Shown here: positions 33,998-43,462 of the stretch, piece by piece
Numbering within the stretch: position 1 is the stretch's first letter
How the letters are laid out: every line of letters begins with the position of its first letter
Assembly (NCBI RefSeq): GCF_963677565.1
Contig: NZ_OY781981.1
Coordinates: 682,001-746,000, forward strand
Source of the DNA: an uncultured Draconibacterium sp.
GTDB taxonomy: Bacteria; Bacteroidota; Bacteroidia; Bacteroidales; Prolixibacteraceae
DNA length: 64,000 nt
Direction of reading: 5' to 3'
The notes under the pieces: model-generated
What the model saw: only the letters and a program-made list of their open reading frames with translations
The model's database searches: none
What the model was told of the DNA's origin: nothing
Position numbers and translations under genes: made by a program

Positions 33998-34900
33998 TTA
34001 TTTGATCTCAAATGTTGTTTCGCCAATTTCGTTTCCGTCGGCAAACAAATTGATAGTATAAACACCCGGCATCATTTCGGGCTCGTTGGTGTTGTCCCAG
34101 AAAATAGCCACCGGCAAATCCTGGCCTTCATAAACAACCTCGCGCATTGCCGAATATTGAATTTTCAGGTCTTCAAACTGAAAAACATCGTTTTCCGATT
34201 TCACCATTAACAGTTGATCGGGGCGCATAATACGAGCGTATATTTTTTTAGGACCACGCTTGGCTGTAGCATTTTGACCCAACACAAAATAAATACGCAC
34301 TTTGGCCGTACGCTTGGCAAATTTCGTCTCTTTACTACGGGTATTTAAAGGCTCTGCCACCAACTGACGTGTTTCAAGCATTGCAGCCCTTTTCAAGTTT
34401 CGTTGCAACTGCTCTTTTTCCTGGTTAAGCTGTTGATTGTGCTGTTCAACCTCTTTGTATTGTTGTTTCACCTCTAGGTTTTCGGCCATCAACTCTTCGT
34501 TACGACGGTTTAACGAATCAATCTGCACAACAAAATCACGCATGATACCGCGCAAAGTGGTTACCTGTTTCTGGTAATCTGAAATTTTTGAAAAGCTTAC
34601 TTTTTTTGTCTGTTCTACCTCTAGTAACAGGTCTTTTACTTTGGCCTGAGCCACAAATAACTGCTCGCTTATCGTATCGTTTTCAGTCTTTAACGAATCG
34701 TAACTGGAAGCGATTTCAGTTAACTGAAATTGGATAGAATCTTTCTCAGCCGTAATTTCGTTCATTATCACTTTATGATCGCGTCGTTGCAAAAAGAACA
34801 ACACTAACACAACTGCTAATACCACAGCAAGAACAATAACAATTATATTGTTTCTCTTGTCTTTCCACTCCTTTTGCATCGCATCAATCTGGCTGCTCAT
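33998..34900 (-). CDS. Membrane-anchored coiled-coil protein
   Basis: A 300-residue protein with one N-terminal membrane helix (about 18-37, IIVIVLAVVLAVVLVLFFL), then a coiled coil to about 175 (heptads such as IQFQLTEIASSYDSLKTEND and QQLNQEKEQLQRNLKRA). The C-terminal 110 residues are a beta-rich domain (VRIYFVLGQNATAKRGPKKI, AIFWDNTNEPEMMPGVYTIN). It looks like a conserved Bacteroidota envelope protein of unknown role. No operon partner. Confidence 0.65.
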   Translation of the reverse strand: MSSQIDAMQKEWKDKRNNIIVIVLAVVLAVVLVLFFLQRRDHKVIMNEITAEKDSIQFQLTEIASSYDSLKTENDTISEQLFVAQAKVKDLLLEVEQTKKVSFSKISDYQKQVTTLRGIMRDFVVQIDSLNRRNEELMAENLEVKQQYKEVEQHNQQLNQEKEQLQRNLKRAAMLETRQLVAEPLNTRSKETKFAKRTAKVRIYFVLGQNATAKRGPKKIYARIMRPDQLLMVKSENDVFQFEDLKIQYSAMREVVYEGQDLPVAIFWDNTNEPEMMPGVYTINLFADGNEIGETTFEIK

Positions 34901-35086
34901 AAACTTTTAATTTTTCGTTTTGCCATTAAAACAAAACAAAAATAATAATCTTTTATGCGGCGGCAAATACAATCAACAATTCAGTTTCTTTTATTCAAAT
35001 TCTAAAAAATTGATGAAAATTAATTTAAGTACAACTTGTCTGAACACGATTACTGTTCTTTTGTTAGAAAAACTAAAAAAATAAAA

Positions 35087-37417
35087 ATGAATAAAATAAT
35101 TCTCCCGATAAGTCTGATTGTACTTCTTTTCTCGCTAACAACATATGCCCAGCAACATTCTGATGCAGTTATTATCGGGCATGTTGTTTCAAAAGGCGAA
35201 CACATTCCTTTTGTAAATATCTATCTTGAAGGTACTAACTATGGAACTACCACTGACGTCACCGGACACTATATGTTGGTTGATCTCCCAATTGGAGAAT
35301 ATACACTGGTTGCAAAAATGGTTGGTTACAAGGAGAGCAAAAAGCCGGTGGTTTTAAAGGCGGGCGAAACCATTGAAATAAAATTCGACCTGGAAGAAGA
35401 CGTTATCCATATGGACGAGGTGGTGATTACCGGGACCAAAACATTTAAACGACAAACTGAAAGCGCAGTGATTGTTAACGTACTCGATGGAAAAACCATC
35501 GACAAAGTTGCAGCACAAACCATTTCTGAATCGTTGAGTTTTCAACCGGGATTGCGTATGGAAACCGATTGCCAGACCTGTAATTACACCCAGCTCAGAA
35601 TGAATGGTCTCGGTGGTGCCTACAGCCAGATATTAATTAACGGACGTTCGGTTTTTAGTCCACTAACAGGACTTTACGGACTTGAGCAGTTACCAACCGA
35701 AATGGTTGAACGTATTGAAGTTGTACGCGGTGGTGCATCCGCGCTGTATGGTTCGAGCGCCATTGGTGGAACCGTGAATATTATTACCAAATTGCCACAA
35801 CGAAACTCGTACGAAGTCACATCTAACAATTCAATAATAGGAAGCGATGCCCTAGATTACAATGTAAATGCAACGCTAACTGCACTCTCACAAAAACGAA
35901 ATGCAGGAATGGTGTTGTACGCCTTTCACCGCGACCGTGATGCTTTTGACGCCAACGACGATAATTTTTCGGAACTGCCTGAAGTGACAAATAATTCTTT
36001 TGGAATAAATTCATTTTTCCAATTGGACGAAGACCAAAAAATTGAAGCCAATTTTTCCAGCACCAATGAGTATCGTTACGGTGGAGAAATGATAGAAGGC
36101 CCGGCCTACCTGGCAAAACAATCGGAAGAACGTACACACAATGTAATTATGGGAGGTATCGATTACACTTTTAATCCTACCATGCGAACAAGTTTTGTGG
36201 TATACGGTGCCGGACAGTACACCAAACGCAAACATTTTACAGGAATAGCTCCTGATGGAGGCAATGAACTCCAGGACTACAACAACGCACCGCCTTACGG
36301 AAATTCAAAAAATTATACGTACCAGTTTGGAACACAGCTGAACCACGCTGTTAACGACTTTGCCGGTGTCGGAACAAACATTTTCACCGTTGGTGCCGAG
36401 TTTGTTAGCGACGATGTTTTCGACGAGATAGAAGCTTACGATTACCTGATCGATCAAACGGCGAATAACTTTGGTGCCTTTGTTCAAAGCGACTGGTCGA
36501 TTACCAGAAAAACCACGCTGCTTGCCGGTATTCGTGCCGACAAGCATAATTTTGTCGACAACTTAATTTTAAATCCACGTGTTTCGCTGTTGCTGAAACC
36601 TGATTTAAACACACAATTGCGTTTGTCGTGGTCAACAGGTTTCCGTGCCCCACAGGCTTTTGATGCCGACATGCACATTGCTTTTGCCGGTGGAGGAATT
36701 CAAACCGTTCAGCTAGCCGACGACCTGGAGGAAGAACGCTCGCAAAGCTTAAGTGCATCGTTAAACTGGGATAAACCAACAGAAGACCACATCATTGGTT
36801 TTACGCTTGAAGGTTTCTATACAAAACTAAAAGATGCCTTTATTCTGGAAGAAATTGGAACCGATGAATCGGGAAATTCAATCATGGAAAAACGTAACGG
36901 GGGAAATAGCGATGTTTACGGGGCAACTTTTGAGGCTCGTGCAAATTTTAACCGCACATTGCAACTGGAAGCAGGTTTAACACTTCAGAAAAGTCAGTAC
37001 GAAAATGAAGTAGCCTGGTCGGAAGAATTGCCGGGAACCAAAGATTATTTACGAACTCCCGAAGCCTATGGTTATTACACCATCACCTGGACTCCCATCT
37101 CAAAATTCAGCGCCTCGTTGGCGGGTGTTTATACCGGTTCGATGCTGGTACCACATTACGGTCTGGCCGGCGATCCGGGAACCATTGAACAGGATGAATT
37201 ATTCGAATCGCCAACTTTTATGGACATGACCGTTAAACTTGGATATACAATAGAATTAAAACGAATTGATTCTTCAATCGAATTTTTCGGAGGCCTGTCG
37301 AACTTACTGGATGATTATCAGGATGATTTCGATCAAGGGAAAAACCGCGATAGCGGATACATTTATGGTCCGGCCAAACCGCGCTCGGTATTCTTTGGCA
37401 TAAAACTGTTCAATTAA
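35087..37417 (+). CDS. TonB-dependent receptor with plug Cys-x-x-Cys
   Basis: A 776-residue outer-membrane receptor from the ATG at 35087. It has a signal peptide (cleavage near TTYAQ), a carboxypeptidase-like domain (about 30-105), a plug (about 115-230) and a C-terminal barrel ending KPRSVFFGIKLFN. The plug contains METDCQTCNYTQLRMNGLGG, with a CxxC directly before the conserved RMNG turn, and PQRNSYEVTS after GGTVNIITK. It belongs to the FepA/CirA-like subset rather than SusC. The receptor encoded convergently at 37486-39861 shares the CxxC and the DDYQDDFDxGxxRDxxYxYGP ending, so the two are paralogues. A metal, metal chelate or cofactor cargo is plausible but unproven. Confidence 0.88.
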   Translation: MNKIILPISLIVLLFSLTTYAQQHSDAVIIGHVVSKGEHIPFVNIYLEGTNYGTTTDVTGHYMLVDLPIGEYTLVAKMVGYKESKKPVVLKAGETIEIKFDLEEDVIHMDEVVITGTKTFKRQTESAVIVNVLDGKTIDKVAAQTISESLSFQPGLRMETDCQTCNYTQLRMNGLGGAYSQILINGRSVFSPLTGLYGLEQLPTEMVERIEVVRGGASALYGSSAIGGTVNIITKLPQRNSYEVTSNNSIIGSDALDYNVNATLTALSQKRNAGMVLYAFHRDRDAFDANDDNFSELPEVTNNSFGINSFFQLDEDQKIEANFSSTNEYRYGGEMIEGPAYLAKQSEERTHNVIMGGIDYTFNPTMRTSFVVYGAGQYTKRKHFTGIAPDGGNELQDYNNAPPYGNSKNYTYQFGTQLNHAVNDFAGVGTNIFTVGAEFVSDDVFDEIEAYDYLIDQTANNFGAFVQSDWSITRKTTLLAGIRADKHNFVDNLILNPRVSLLLKPDLNTQLRLSWSTGFRAPQAFDADMHIAFAGGGIQTVQLADDLEEERSQSLSASLNWDKPTEDHIIGFTLEGFYTKLKDAFILEEIGTDESGNSIMEKRNGGNSDVYGATFEARANFNRTLQLEAGLTLQKSQYENEVAWSEELPGTKDYLRTPEAYGYYTITWTPISKFSASLAGVYTGSMLVPHYGLAGDPGTIEQDELFESPTFMDMTVKLGYTIELKRIDSSIEFFGGLSNLLDDYQDDFDQGKNRDSGYIYGPAKPRSVFFGIKLFN

Positions 37418-37427
37418 AAGAAATAAA

Positions 37428-37460
37428 AAAGGCTGCCCGACAAACCTGTCAGACAGCCCT
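37428..37460 (-). terminator. Terminator between convergent receptor genes
   Basis: GGCTG (37431-37435) pairs with CAGCC (37454-37458), with inner GACA/TGTC pairing; six A bases before it provide a minus-strand T-run after the receptor gene that ends at 37486. Confidence 0.7.
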
Positions 37461-37485
37461 ACTACCTTTATTGTTCAATAATCTG

Positions 37486-39861
37486 CTATAAAGTTCCAAT
37501 CTTAATTCCGAAATAGATCGTTCTCGGAGTTAGTGGTCCGTAAACATAAGAAGGATCCCGATCGATACCTGTATCAAAGTCATCCTGGTAACTGTTAAAG
37601 ATATTTTTTACGCCGCCATTCAGTTCCACTTTCATATAATCGGACAAACGAAAATCATAACTGAGCTTTATGCCGCTATCGAAAAATGAATCACTCTCTC
37701 TGAGCTCTCCTACTTCCGGATTTGCTATTTCCGGTCCAAAATAGGGCACCAACATTTTACCGGTGTAATTGCCGGTTAATGAAATGTCGAATACCGGAGT
37801 TGGGCTAATAGTCGCACTCAGGTAACCATAAGTATCAGGTGTTCTGAAAAAATGTTTCTCTCCAAATTCCTGAGGCGCTTCAAATTCACTATTCTGAAAA
37901 GTAAAGCCCGACTGCAACTGCAGTTTATATGATGGCGACATGTTAAACTCAATGTTTATTCCCTGAACGCGGGCACCATCTTCGGCATTAACGCGGGTGT
38001 AAACTACTGTTCCGTTTTCGTCGGGTGTACCGTATTCATTGGCAAACGGATCGGTTAACTTCGTGTAAAAACCTTCAATCAAAAACTGGTATTGCCATTC
38101 TCCAAAATGGTTTGAATAATCCAACGACGCCGTAAAACTATTTGATGATTCCTGTTTCAGGTCCGGATCATTCTCGTGAATAACTTTTCTTGAACCGGAA
38201 GTTTCGATATGCAGATCTTCATCGAAAATTTGCGGAGCCCTGAACCCACGTCCAAAACTTCCTCTAAACTGCAAATGCTCTGCAATATTATAAAGCAAGC
38301 TAATTCTCGGACTAAATACGTTACCTGTTACGTCATCACTGTTTTCAATTTTCTCCTCAATGTTATAATGATCATAACGCAGTCCAGCACTAAAAACCAC
38401 TTTATCTGTTTTCCATTCCGACTGCAGGAAAACACCGTACGTTGTCATTTTCTGGTCGGCAACCTGCGTATTTCCGTAGTGAATATCTTCTACAGGATCG
38501 TAGTAACCTAGTTTTTCATCCTGAAGTGAGCTCCCGGTGGTTTCAATTCCCGAAGTAAGCGTTGCCGGCGAAAACAACAGGTAATTAATAGTTCGGATGT
38601 ACTGCAAGCCTGTTGAATAGGTAAAATCTTCGGTGTGTCCATACGCCGACGGATCTTGCTCTGCTCCGTAGTACGAACCACGATCAACACCCTGCATGGC
38701 TGCAAATGCCGAGAATTTATCGTCTTCACGAAGTAGCAAATCGAAATTTACAGCTCCCGAATTAATCTGGTGCTGAACACTTTCGGAAATATCTGATTCA
38801 TGCAACGGAAGTTCGAATTTATTTCCGCCACGACGATCTTCGTTTATATTGAAATAATCGACCGTTATCTTTCCCCTACTTGCAACACGTTGGTAAAACC
38901 GGGCTCCAATCGTAGTATTGTTTATACTAGCCAATTCTGAATATCCATCACCATTGGCATCAAACGGATCACGCTTGCGGTGAAAGCCAAAAATGCTCAT
39001 TCCGGTCTTGTAATCATCCGTTACAAACGACCCGTTCATATTCAGACTGTATTCATTTGCAACATCGTAATCATTTCCGGCGCCAATAAAACTATTAGTT
39101 ACTGAAGCTTCAAAACTGTTCAAAATAGGATCTTTTGTTATCAGGTTAATAGTTCCGGCAATGGCATTACTGCCGTACATCGACGAACCACCACCACGAA
39201 CTACTTCCACTCGCTCGATCATATTTGCAGGTATAAGTTCTAAGCCATAAACTCCAGCCAAACCACTGAATACAGGGCGCGAGTTAATTAAAATCTGCGA
39301 ATACGGTCCTTCCAGTCCGTTCATCCGCACCTGCGAAAATCCACAGTTCTGGCAGTTGTTTTCCATTCGTAATCCGGGTGTAAAATTCAGCCCTTCGCTT
39401 AATGTTACACTTTGTACACGATCAAATAATTTTGGGTTAATACTGTTTACAATGGTTGGTGTTTCTTTTCTGCTTTTTGCATTCCGGTCGGCAGAGATAA
39501 CGACTTGTTCTATACCAATATTATCGGGATCTAATTCTGCCAGAATGGTTATACTTTTTTTCGCTTCTAAATCAACTTCTTTTTCAAGCGTTTTGTAACC
39601 AATAGCAGAGATAACTACCACTTGTTTTCCTACTGGCAAATGACTCATTTTAAAATGGCCAGTGGCATCAGCAGCAGTTCCAATTGTTGTTCCTTTTATG
39701 GTTATTGTTGCGAACGGTATGTGTTCTTCTCCCGATTTTACATCGCCAAAAAGCATGGCATCAGTTTTATTCTTTTTGTCGTCATCAGGTCCTTCGGCCC
39801 GTGCATTTATACAAAAAATGAATAGCAATAAAATTGCATATATGGGTTTCATAATTTTCAA
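37486..39861 (-). CDS. TonB-dependent receptor with plug Cys-x-x-Cys (second copy)
   Basis: A 791-residue outer-membrane receptor. Signal peptide (cleavage near INARA), a carboxypeptidase-like domain (FATITIKGTTIGTAADATGH), a plug with MENNCQNCGFSQVRMNGLEG and GGGSSMYGSNAIAGTINLIT, and a barrel ending TPRTIYFGIKIGTL. It shares the CxxC plug motif and the C-terminal motif with the convergent receptor. Upstream on the same strand, after 157 bp holding two perfect dyads, is a His-rich small membrane protein, suggesting a regulated two-gene unit. The cargo is unknown; metal-related uptake is an inference. Confidence 0.88.
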   Translation of the reverse strand: MKIMKPIYAILLLFIFCINARAEGPDDDKKNKTDAMLFGDVKSGEEHIPFATITIKGTTIGTAADATGHFKMSHLPVGKQVVVISAIGYKTLEKEVDLEAKKSITILAELDPDNIGIEQVVISADRNAKSRKETPTIVNSINPKLFDRVQSVTLSEGLNFTPGLRMENNCQNCGFSQVRMNGLEGPYSQILINSRPVFSGLAGVYGLELIPANMIERVEVVRGGGSSMYGSNAIAGTINLITKDPILNSFEASVTNSFIGAGNDYDVANEYSLNMNGSFVTDDYKTGMSIFGFHRKRDPFDANGDGYSELASINNTTIGARFYQRVASRGKITVDYFNINEDRRGGNKFELPLHESDISESVQHQINSGAVNFDLLLREDDKFSAFAAMQGVDRGSYYGAEQDPSAYGHTEDFTYSTGLQYIRTINYLLFSPATLTSGIETTGSSLQDEKLGYYDPVEDIHYGNTQVADQKMTTYGVFLQSEWKTDKVVFSAGLRYDHYNIEEKIENSDDVTGNVFSPRISLLYNIAEHLQFRGSFGRGFRAPQIFDEDLHIETSGSRKVIHENDPDLKQESSNSFTASLDYSNHFGEWQYQFLIEGFYTKLTDPFANEYGTPDENGTVVYTRVNAEDGARVQGINIEFNMSPSYKLQLQSGFTFQNSEFEAPQEFGEKHFFRTPDTYGYLSATISPTPVFDISLTGNYTGKMLVPYFGPEIANPEVGELRESDSFFDSGIKLSYDFRLSDYMKVELNGGVKNIFNSYQDDFDTGIDRDPSYVYGPLTPRTIYFGIKIGTL

Positions 39862-39897
39862 AATAATTTGTTTTCAGATTTTAGAATTGTTTACTGA

Positions 39898-39916
39898 GCA
39901 ATTCTCAATGAATTGC
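39898..39916. promoter_or_regulatory. Dyad upstream of the receptor gene
   Basis: GCAATTC-tcaat-GAATTGC, perfect 7-bp arms, 37-55 bp upstream of the receptor start at 39861; suited to binding a dimeric regulator. Confidence 0.4.
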
Positions 39917-39979
39917 CCAACCGCGTTTAAATTGTTACCTTAAAAAAGGAAATAATCCTTAAGCAAATCGCGGATGTTT

Positions 39980-39996
39980 TTGTACAGTATGTACAA
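39980..39996. promoter_or_regulatory. 17-bp perfect dyad, candidate operator
   Basis: TTGTACA-GTA-TGTACAA. Perfect 7-bp arms with a 3-bp centre, between the His-rich protein gene and the receptor gene. The size is typical of a metalloregulator or other dimeric repressor operator; no regulator gene is adjacent. Confidence 0.5.
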
Positions 39997-40018
39997 TTAC
40001 AATGTAAAAATTTGAAAA

Positions 40019-40423
40019 CTATACCGGAGGAGCCCGGGGAATATTGTGGAATATTACCGGAACAGTCTTCCCTTGTTCATCGTAAACAAAATAGTTGGTA
40101 TGAACTGCAGGCACTTCAAAATCAAACTCCGGGAATTCAGGAATTTCATATAAATCAAAATGAAGTGATGCATAAAGACAAATTTCCCGTTGGGAATGGT
40201 TATGATCGGTAATTGGATCGTCGCCGGAAGAAGGATGCGAGTGAGTAACAACAATCCCATTTGCATAAACGTGAGTGTGCTTATTTTGAATTGATGTTTG
40301 AACGATGTACAAATACACCGGAAGAATCAATACAAACAGTAAATTTGTATGTTTTCTTATTAAACTCACTAAATCGGTTAGAGAAGGCAAAATTAAGAAC
40401 CTTTCTAAATAAATACATAACAA
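40019..40423 (-). CDS. His-rich small membrane protein preceding a TonB-dependent receptor
   Basis: Up to 134 residues; no ATG is available, so the start is TTG at 40423 or more likely a GTG inside (VSLIRKHTNLLFVLILPVYL). One membrane segment is followed by an exposed His-rich stretch: NKHTHVYANGIVVTHSHPSS and ITDHNHSQRE, seven His within about 35 residues, then an acidic/aromatic region ending IPRAPPV. The HxHV..NG..V.HSHP pattern recurs, from my general knowledge, in small proteins beside TonB receptors in Bacteroidota. Binding of a transition metal is likely but not shown. Confidence 0.6.
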   Translation of the reverse strand: MLCIYLERFLILPSLTDLVSLIRKHTNLLFVLILPVYLYIVQTSIQNKHTHVYANGIVVTHSHPSSGDDPITDHNHSQREICLYASLHFDLYEIPEFPEFDFEVPAVHTNYFVYDEQGKTVPVIFHNIPRAPPV

Positions 40424-40449
40424 TTGCTACTTTTACATTTAATTTAACA

Positions 40450-40833
40450 ATGGCAAAACGACGACCAACATTTAAATTATACAGTTTCGGAGAGTACGCG
40501 AAATGGGACCGGGAGAGCAAGGAAATTCCAAAAATACTGGAGTTTAAAACAGAAATTAATGCCGATATTGGTACAGAGTTTGGCTACGTGCTACACATAA
40601 AAAACGGAAAGGGAGAAAAAGTTGATTTTCAGATTGACCATCCTCCATTTAAAGACGATGAAGGAAAAATCAGACCTCCGTTTACCGGCGAACAGTTTAT
40701 TCGCACCAACGATTTTGAGTTTTATCTTGGCGATTGTATATGGGAACCGCTTGAAGACAAACTGGGAAAATGGGAATTAACTACCTGGTATAAGGGCAAA
40801 GTAGTAGCTAATAAAACTTTTATACTGAAATAG
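40450..40833 (+). CDS. DUF3859 protein
   Basis: A 127-residue protein from the ATG at 40450, without signal peptide. It matches DUF3859 along its length: NADIGTEFGYVLHIKNGKGE, IDHPPFKDDEGKIRPPFTGE, FEFYLGDCIWEPLEDKLGKW. A beta-sandwich fold is expected; function unknown. Divergent from the His-rich protein gene with only about 26 bp between them. Confidence 0.8.
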   Translation: MAKRRPTFKLYSFGEYAKWDRESKEIPKILEFKTEINADIGTEFGYVLHIKNGKGEKVDFQIDHPPFKDDEGKIRPPFTGEQFIRTNDFEFYLGDCIWEPLEDKLGKWELTTWYKGKVVANKTFILK

Positions 40834-40931
40834 GGATTTTGATAAATACCGAATGTTGAGCACCGAATAATGATTGCTAAATAGTTCTAAAATCGAGAAT
40901 CTCCAACCATCAAACTTTTTGCATCAGGAAC

Positions 40932-41228
40932 CTATTTAGCTACTTTTTTCACTTCGGCAGAAAGTCTTTCAAGAGCAGCATCAGCCGATGCTAACATATC
41001 TTCAACTATTTTTTTGTAATACTGTTTTACCAATTTCGGGTTGTCTTTCCCGTCAGGATGGATGGCCCGCAAGCGCAATTCGCGGTGACTTTTAACAATG
41101 TCGCCGGCAATTTCGTAAACAGCTTTATCATCAACGTCGCTGTTGTATTCCAACACATAAAAACAATCGCTTAAAGCCAACGACATGATTAGGTCGATGT
41201 CTTTTTTAAGGTCTCTTACACTTGCCAT
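40932..41228 (-). CDS. Conserved small helical protein
   Basis: A 98-residue cytoplasmic protein, almost all helix (MASVRDLKKDIDLIMSLALS, ELRLRAIHPDGKDNPKLVKQ, MLASADAALERLSAEVKK). No known domain is recognised. Similar proteins of this size are common in Bacteroidota as core genes. It follows the Ig-like lipoprotein gene by 60 bp on the same strand, so the two may be co-transcribed. Confidence 0.65.
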   Translation of the reverse strand: MASVRDLKKDIDLIMSLALSDCFYVLEYNSDVDDKAVYEIAGDIVKSHRELRLRAIHPDGKDNPKLVKQYYKKIVEDMLASADAALERLSAEVKKVAK

Positions 41229-41288
41229 AATTTTTCATATAAAGTTTATTAAAGGTAGAAATTTTAACCGAAAATGCGAGTGCAGGTT

Positions 41289-43244
41289 TTACATTCGTTG
41301 TAAACCGCCACCTGAACTGCTACCCGGTCTGAACATACTGTTATTTCGTTCCTCTTCCTCTTCTTTTTGTCTTTTTTCCAGTTCTTCTTTTCGTTTCCGT
41401 TCTTCCTCTTCACGGTCGCGAATATTTTTACTAAACAGCGGGTCGGGCGTTAAATCCCAACTGTGACTTTCGCTCCAGTTCGAACGTAATTTTATTACCT
41501 CCTGAACGTAAGCAACACGTTCGGGCTGTATTTTATCCTGAAAACTTCCCTCGTCCCACTTTCCGTTTCCATTGGAATCGTATATTACTTTTACTTTGTA
41601 TTTTTCAGGAGCGAGGTATTCAAACATCACCGAACCATCTTCCGTAATGGTCTTACTTCGCAATACTTCTTCTTCGTCATTATTTTTCAGAATCTGCACG
41701 ATGGTGGGCATTGAAACATTGGAGAACACAAATTCCAGACTTCCATAATAATCTTCTTCACGCGTGGAAAAACGCTTTGAAAACGCTTTACTGGTAATGC
41801 CAAAAATATTAACACATGCAGCTGAATCAATCTCAAAACTGTAATCAGTTAATGGTTCCCAATTATAACGAATTGAATAACTCCGGTATTTTGAAATGTC
41901 TTTCTGTACGGTTATTGGCAATGGTGTTTTTAATGTGTCCTCTGTTAAATACATCTTCACCATTGAAGTATTGAACGTATCAACGGGTTCGGGCGATACA
42001 AACCTTACCACACCATTTAATTCCATTGTTGAAGGAATATCAGCCTGCCAGTTAAACTGAGGTATCGGTTCCGGCTTCGGTTCCACTTCCTCCTCTGACT
42101 CTTCCCTGACTCTTCTCCTGTCTTTCTTTTGAGGTTCCTCTTTCGGATCTTCATAATGCATTAAAACGGTATCGTTTTGTACATAAGGCTGTCCGGCCGA
42201 ATCCAACTGCATATAAGATAATTCCATGAAAAGCGAATCGTACCTGGAAACCATTGTATCAGTGATCCACATCAGTATTGAATCCATTTTCTGACCATAT
42301 TCGAATTTTTGCCAGTTGTTTGCCTCTCTATCAATAAGTCTTATCGAAAAGGTGTCAGCAACCGATTCATTGAACAGAAATAAACATTTATTCCGGCTCT
42401 CTCGTTCAGTTGATTCAACGTACTGATCGAAAATATCCTCCATAAAATACCGCATGTAAAAAGGCTCAGGCGAAAAATGAGTATGCCCCAAAACCAACAT
42501 CGAATCCACTCCGCTAACCAAGGTATCAGCTTCGGCATGAAAATGTGCCTCTGGTATCACCAACGAATCCACGAAAGCTATTTCTTCAGCTCCCTCGTTA
42601 TACATCAGATCGTTATTCAGGTCGTTAATGGCAAACAGGTTGTAGGTTCCTGCTGCAATATTATCAATCATAAACAATCCTTCTTCATCCGTTTTAGCAA
42701 TGTAATCGGGTCGCACCCTGTACACCGCCGAATCGTGCAGATTTGAATGCAACACCAACAAAGATCCGTCTTCGTTTGGTTCCAGGTTAAAACTGTTTAT
42801 TACCCGGCCAGCAACTCGTAAGGAATCATATTCAGGCCCGGTACTAAACGAAAAACGTAAATTTTCTAATGGATTTTGCTCGTTATTATCTACTACCGAA
42901 TTTTTAAAATCCATTGAGTAAGTTACACTGTCTTTCAAATCTTCATTAAACTGAATAATCAATGTTTTCGATTTGGTTTTAATTAGCGGGCGTTTTTCCA
43001 GTGGCGGAGAAATAACAAGTTGCTCCGATATTTTATCCGTCTGAAGGTATTCGTTAAATGTAAACCTAACGTTGTCTTTATTGAAATTCAGCGCTTTGTA
43101 TTCAGGACTAGTTTCAAGTAATACCGGTGGCACCGTGTCGCGCGGCCCTCCTGCCGGCATACCTATATTGGCACATGAAGAAATGATTACAACCCAGGCC
43201 AGCAGAGCGATAAATATAAGTGGTAATTTTCCCTTTAACTGCAT
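41289..43244 (-). CDS. Ig-like domain lipoprotein
   Basis: A 651-residue lipoprotein (lipobox VIISSC) with an N-terminal bacterial Ig-like (Big_5/SbsA-like) domain: GGPRDTVPPVLLETSPEYKA and FNEYLQTDKI. A transthyretin-like segment (IAAGTYNLFAINDLNNDLMY) and a second such strand (APEKYKVKVIYDSNGNGKWD) follow. A very charged C-terminal tail (about 605-640, RDREEEERKRKEELEKRQKE) ends the protein. A conserved Bacteroidota envelope protein of unknown role. Confidence 0.8.
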   Translation of the reverse strand: MQLKGKLPLIFIALLAWVVIISSCANIGMPAGGPRDTVPPVLLETSPEYKALNFNKDNVRFTFNEYLQTDKISEQLVISPPLEKRPLIKTKSKTLIIQFNEDLKDSVTYSMDFKNSVVDNNEQNPLENLRFSFSTGPEYDSLRVAGRVINSFNLEPNEDGSLLVLHSNLHDSAVYRVRPDYIAKTDEEGLFMIDNIAAGTYNLFAINDLNNDLMYNEGAEEIAFVDSLVIPEAHFHAEADTLVSGVDSMLVLGHTHFSPEPFYMRYFMEDIFDQYVESTERESRNKCLFLFNESVADTFSIRLIDREANNWQKFEYGQKMDSILMWITDTMVSRYDSLFMELSYMQLDSAGQPYVQNDTVLMHYEDPKEEPQKKDRRRVREESEEEVEPKPEPIPQFNWQADIPSTMELNGVVRFVSPEPVDTFNTSMVKMYLTEDTLKTPLPITVQKDISKYRSYSIRYNWEPLTDYSFEIDSAACVNIFGITSKAFSKRFSTREEDYYGSLEFVFSNVSMPTIVQILKNNDEEEVLRSKTITEDGSVMFEYLAPEKYKVKVIYDSNGNGKWDEGSFQDKIQPERVAYVQEVIKLRSNWSESHSWDLTPDPLFSKNIRDREEEERKRKEELEKRQKEEEEERNNSMFRPGSSSGGGLQRM

Positions 43245-43462
43245 AGTTTAAAAATGTCTGTCTTTCAAGGTTTACAACAGCAATTAAATGCCACCTTAAA
43301 ATGGTCTACAAACATACAAATTCCTGAAAACATAGGAGCTGCCGAGTTGTTAAATTATGCCAAATAACAATTTGCAAAAGATGAATTGTTCGCAACTTCC
43401 GCATCTATTATTGAAACATCTGTTGGAATTGTTTTAACTTGCTTCTGAAAATAAAATACAAT

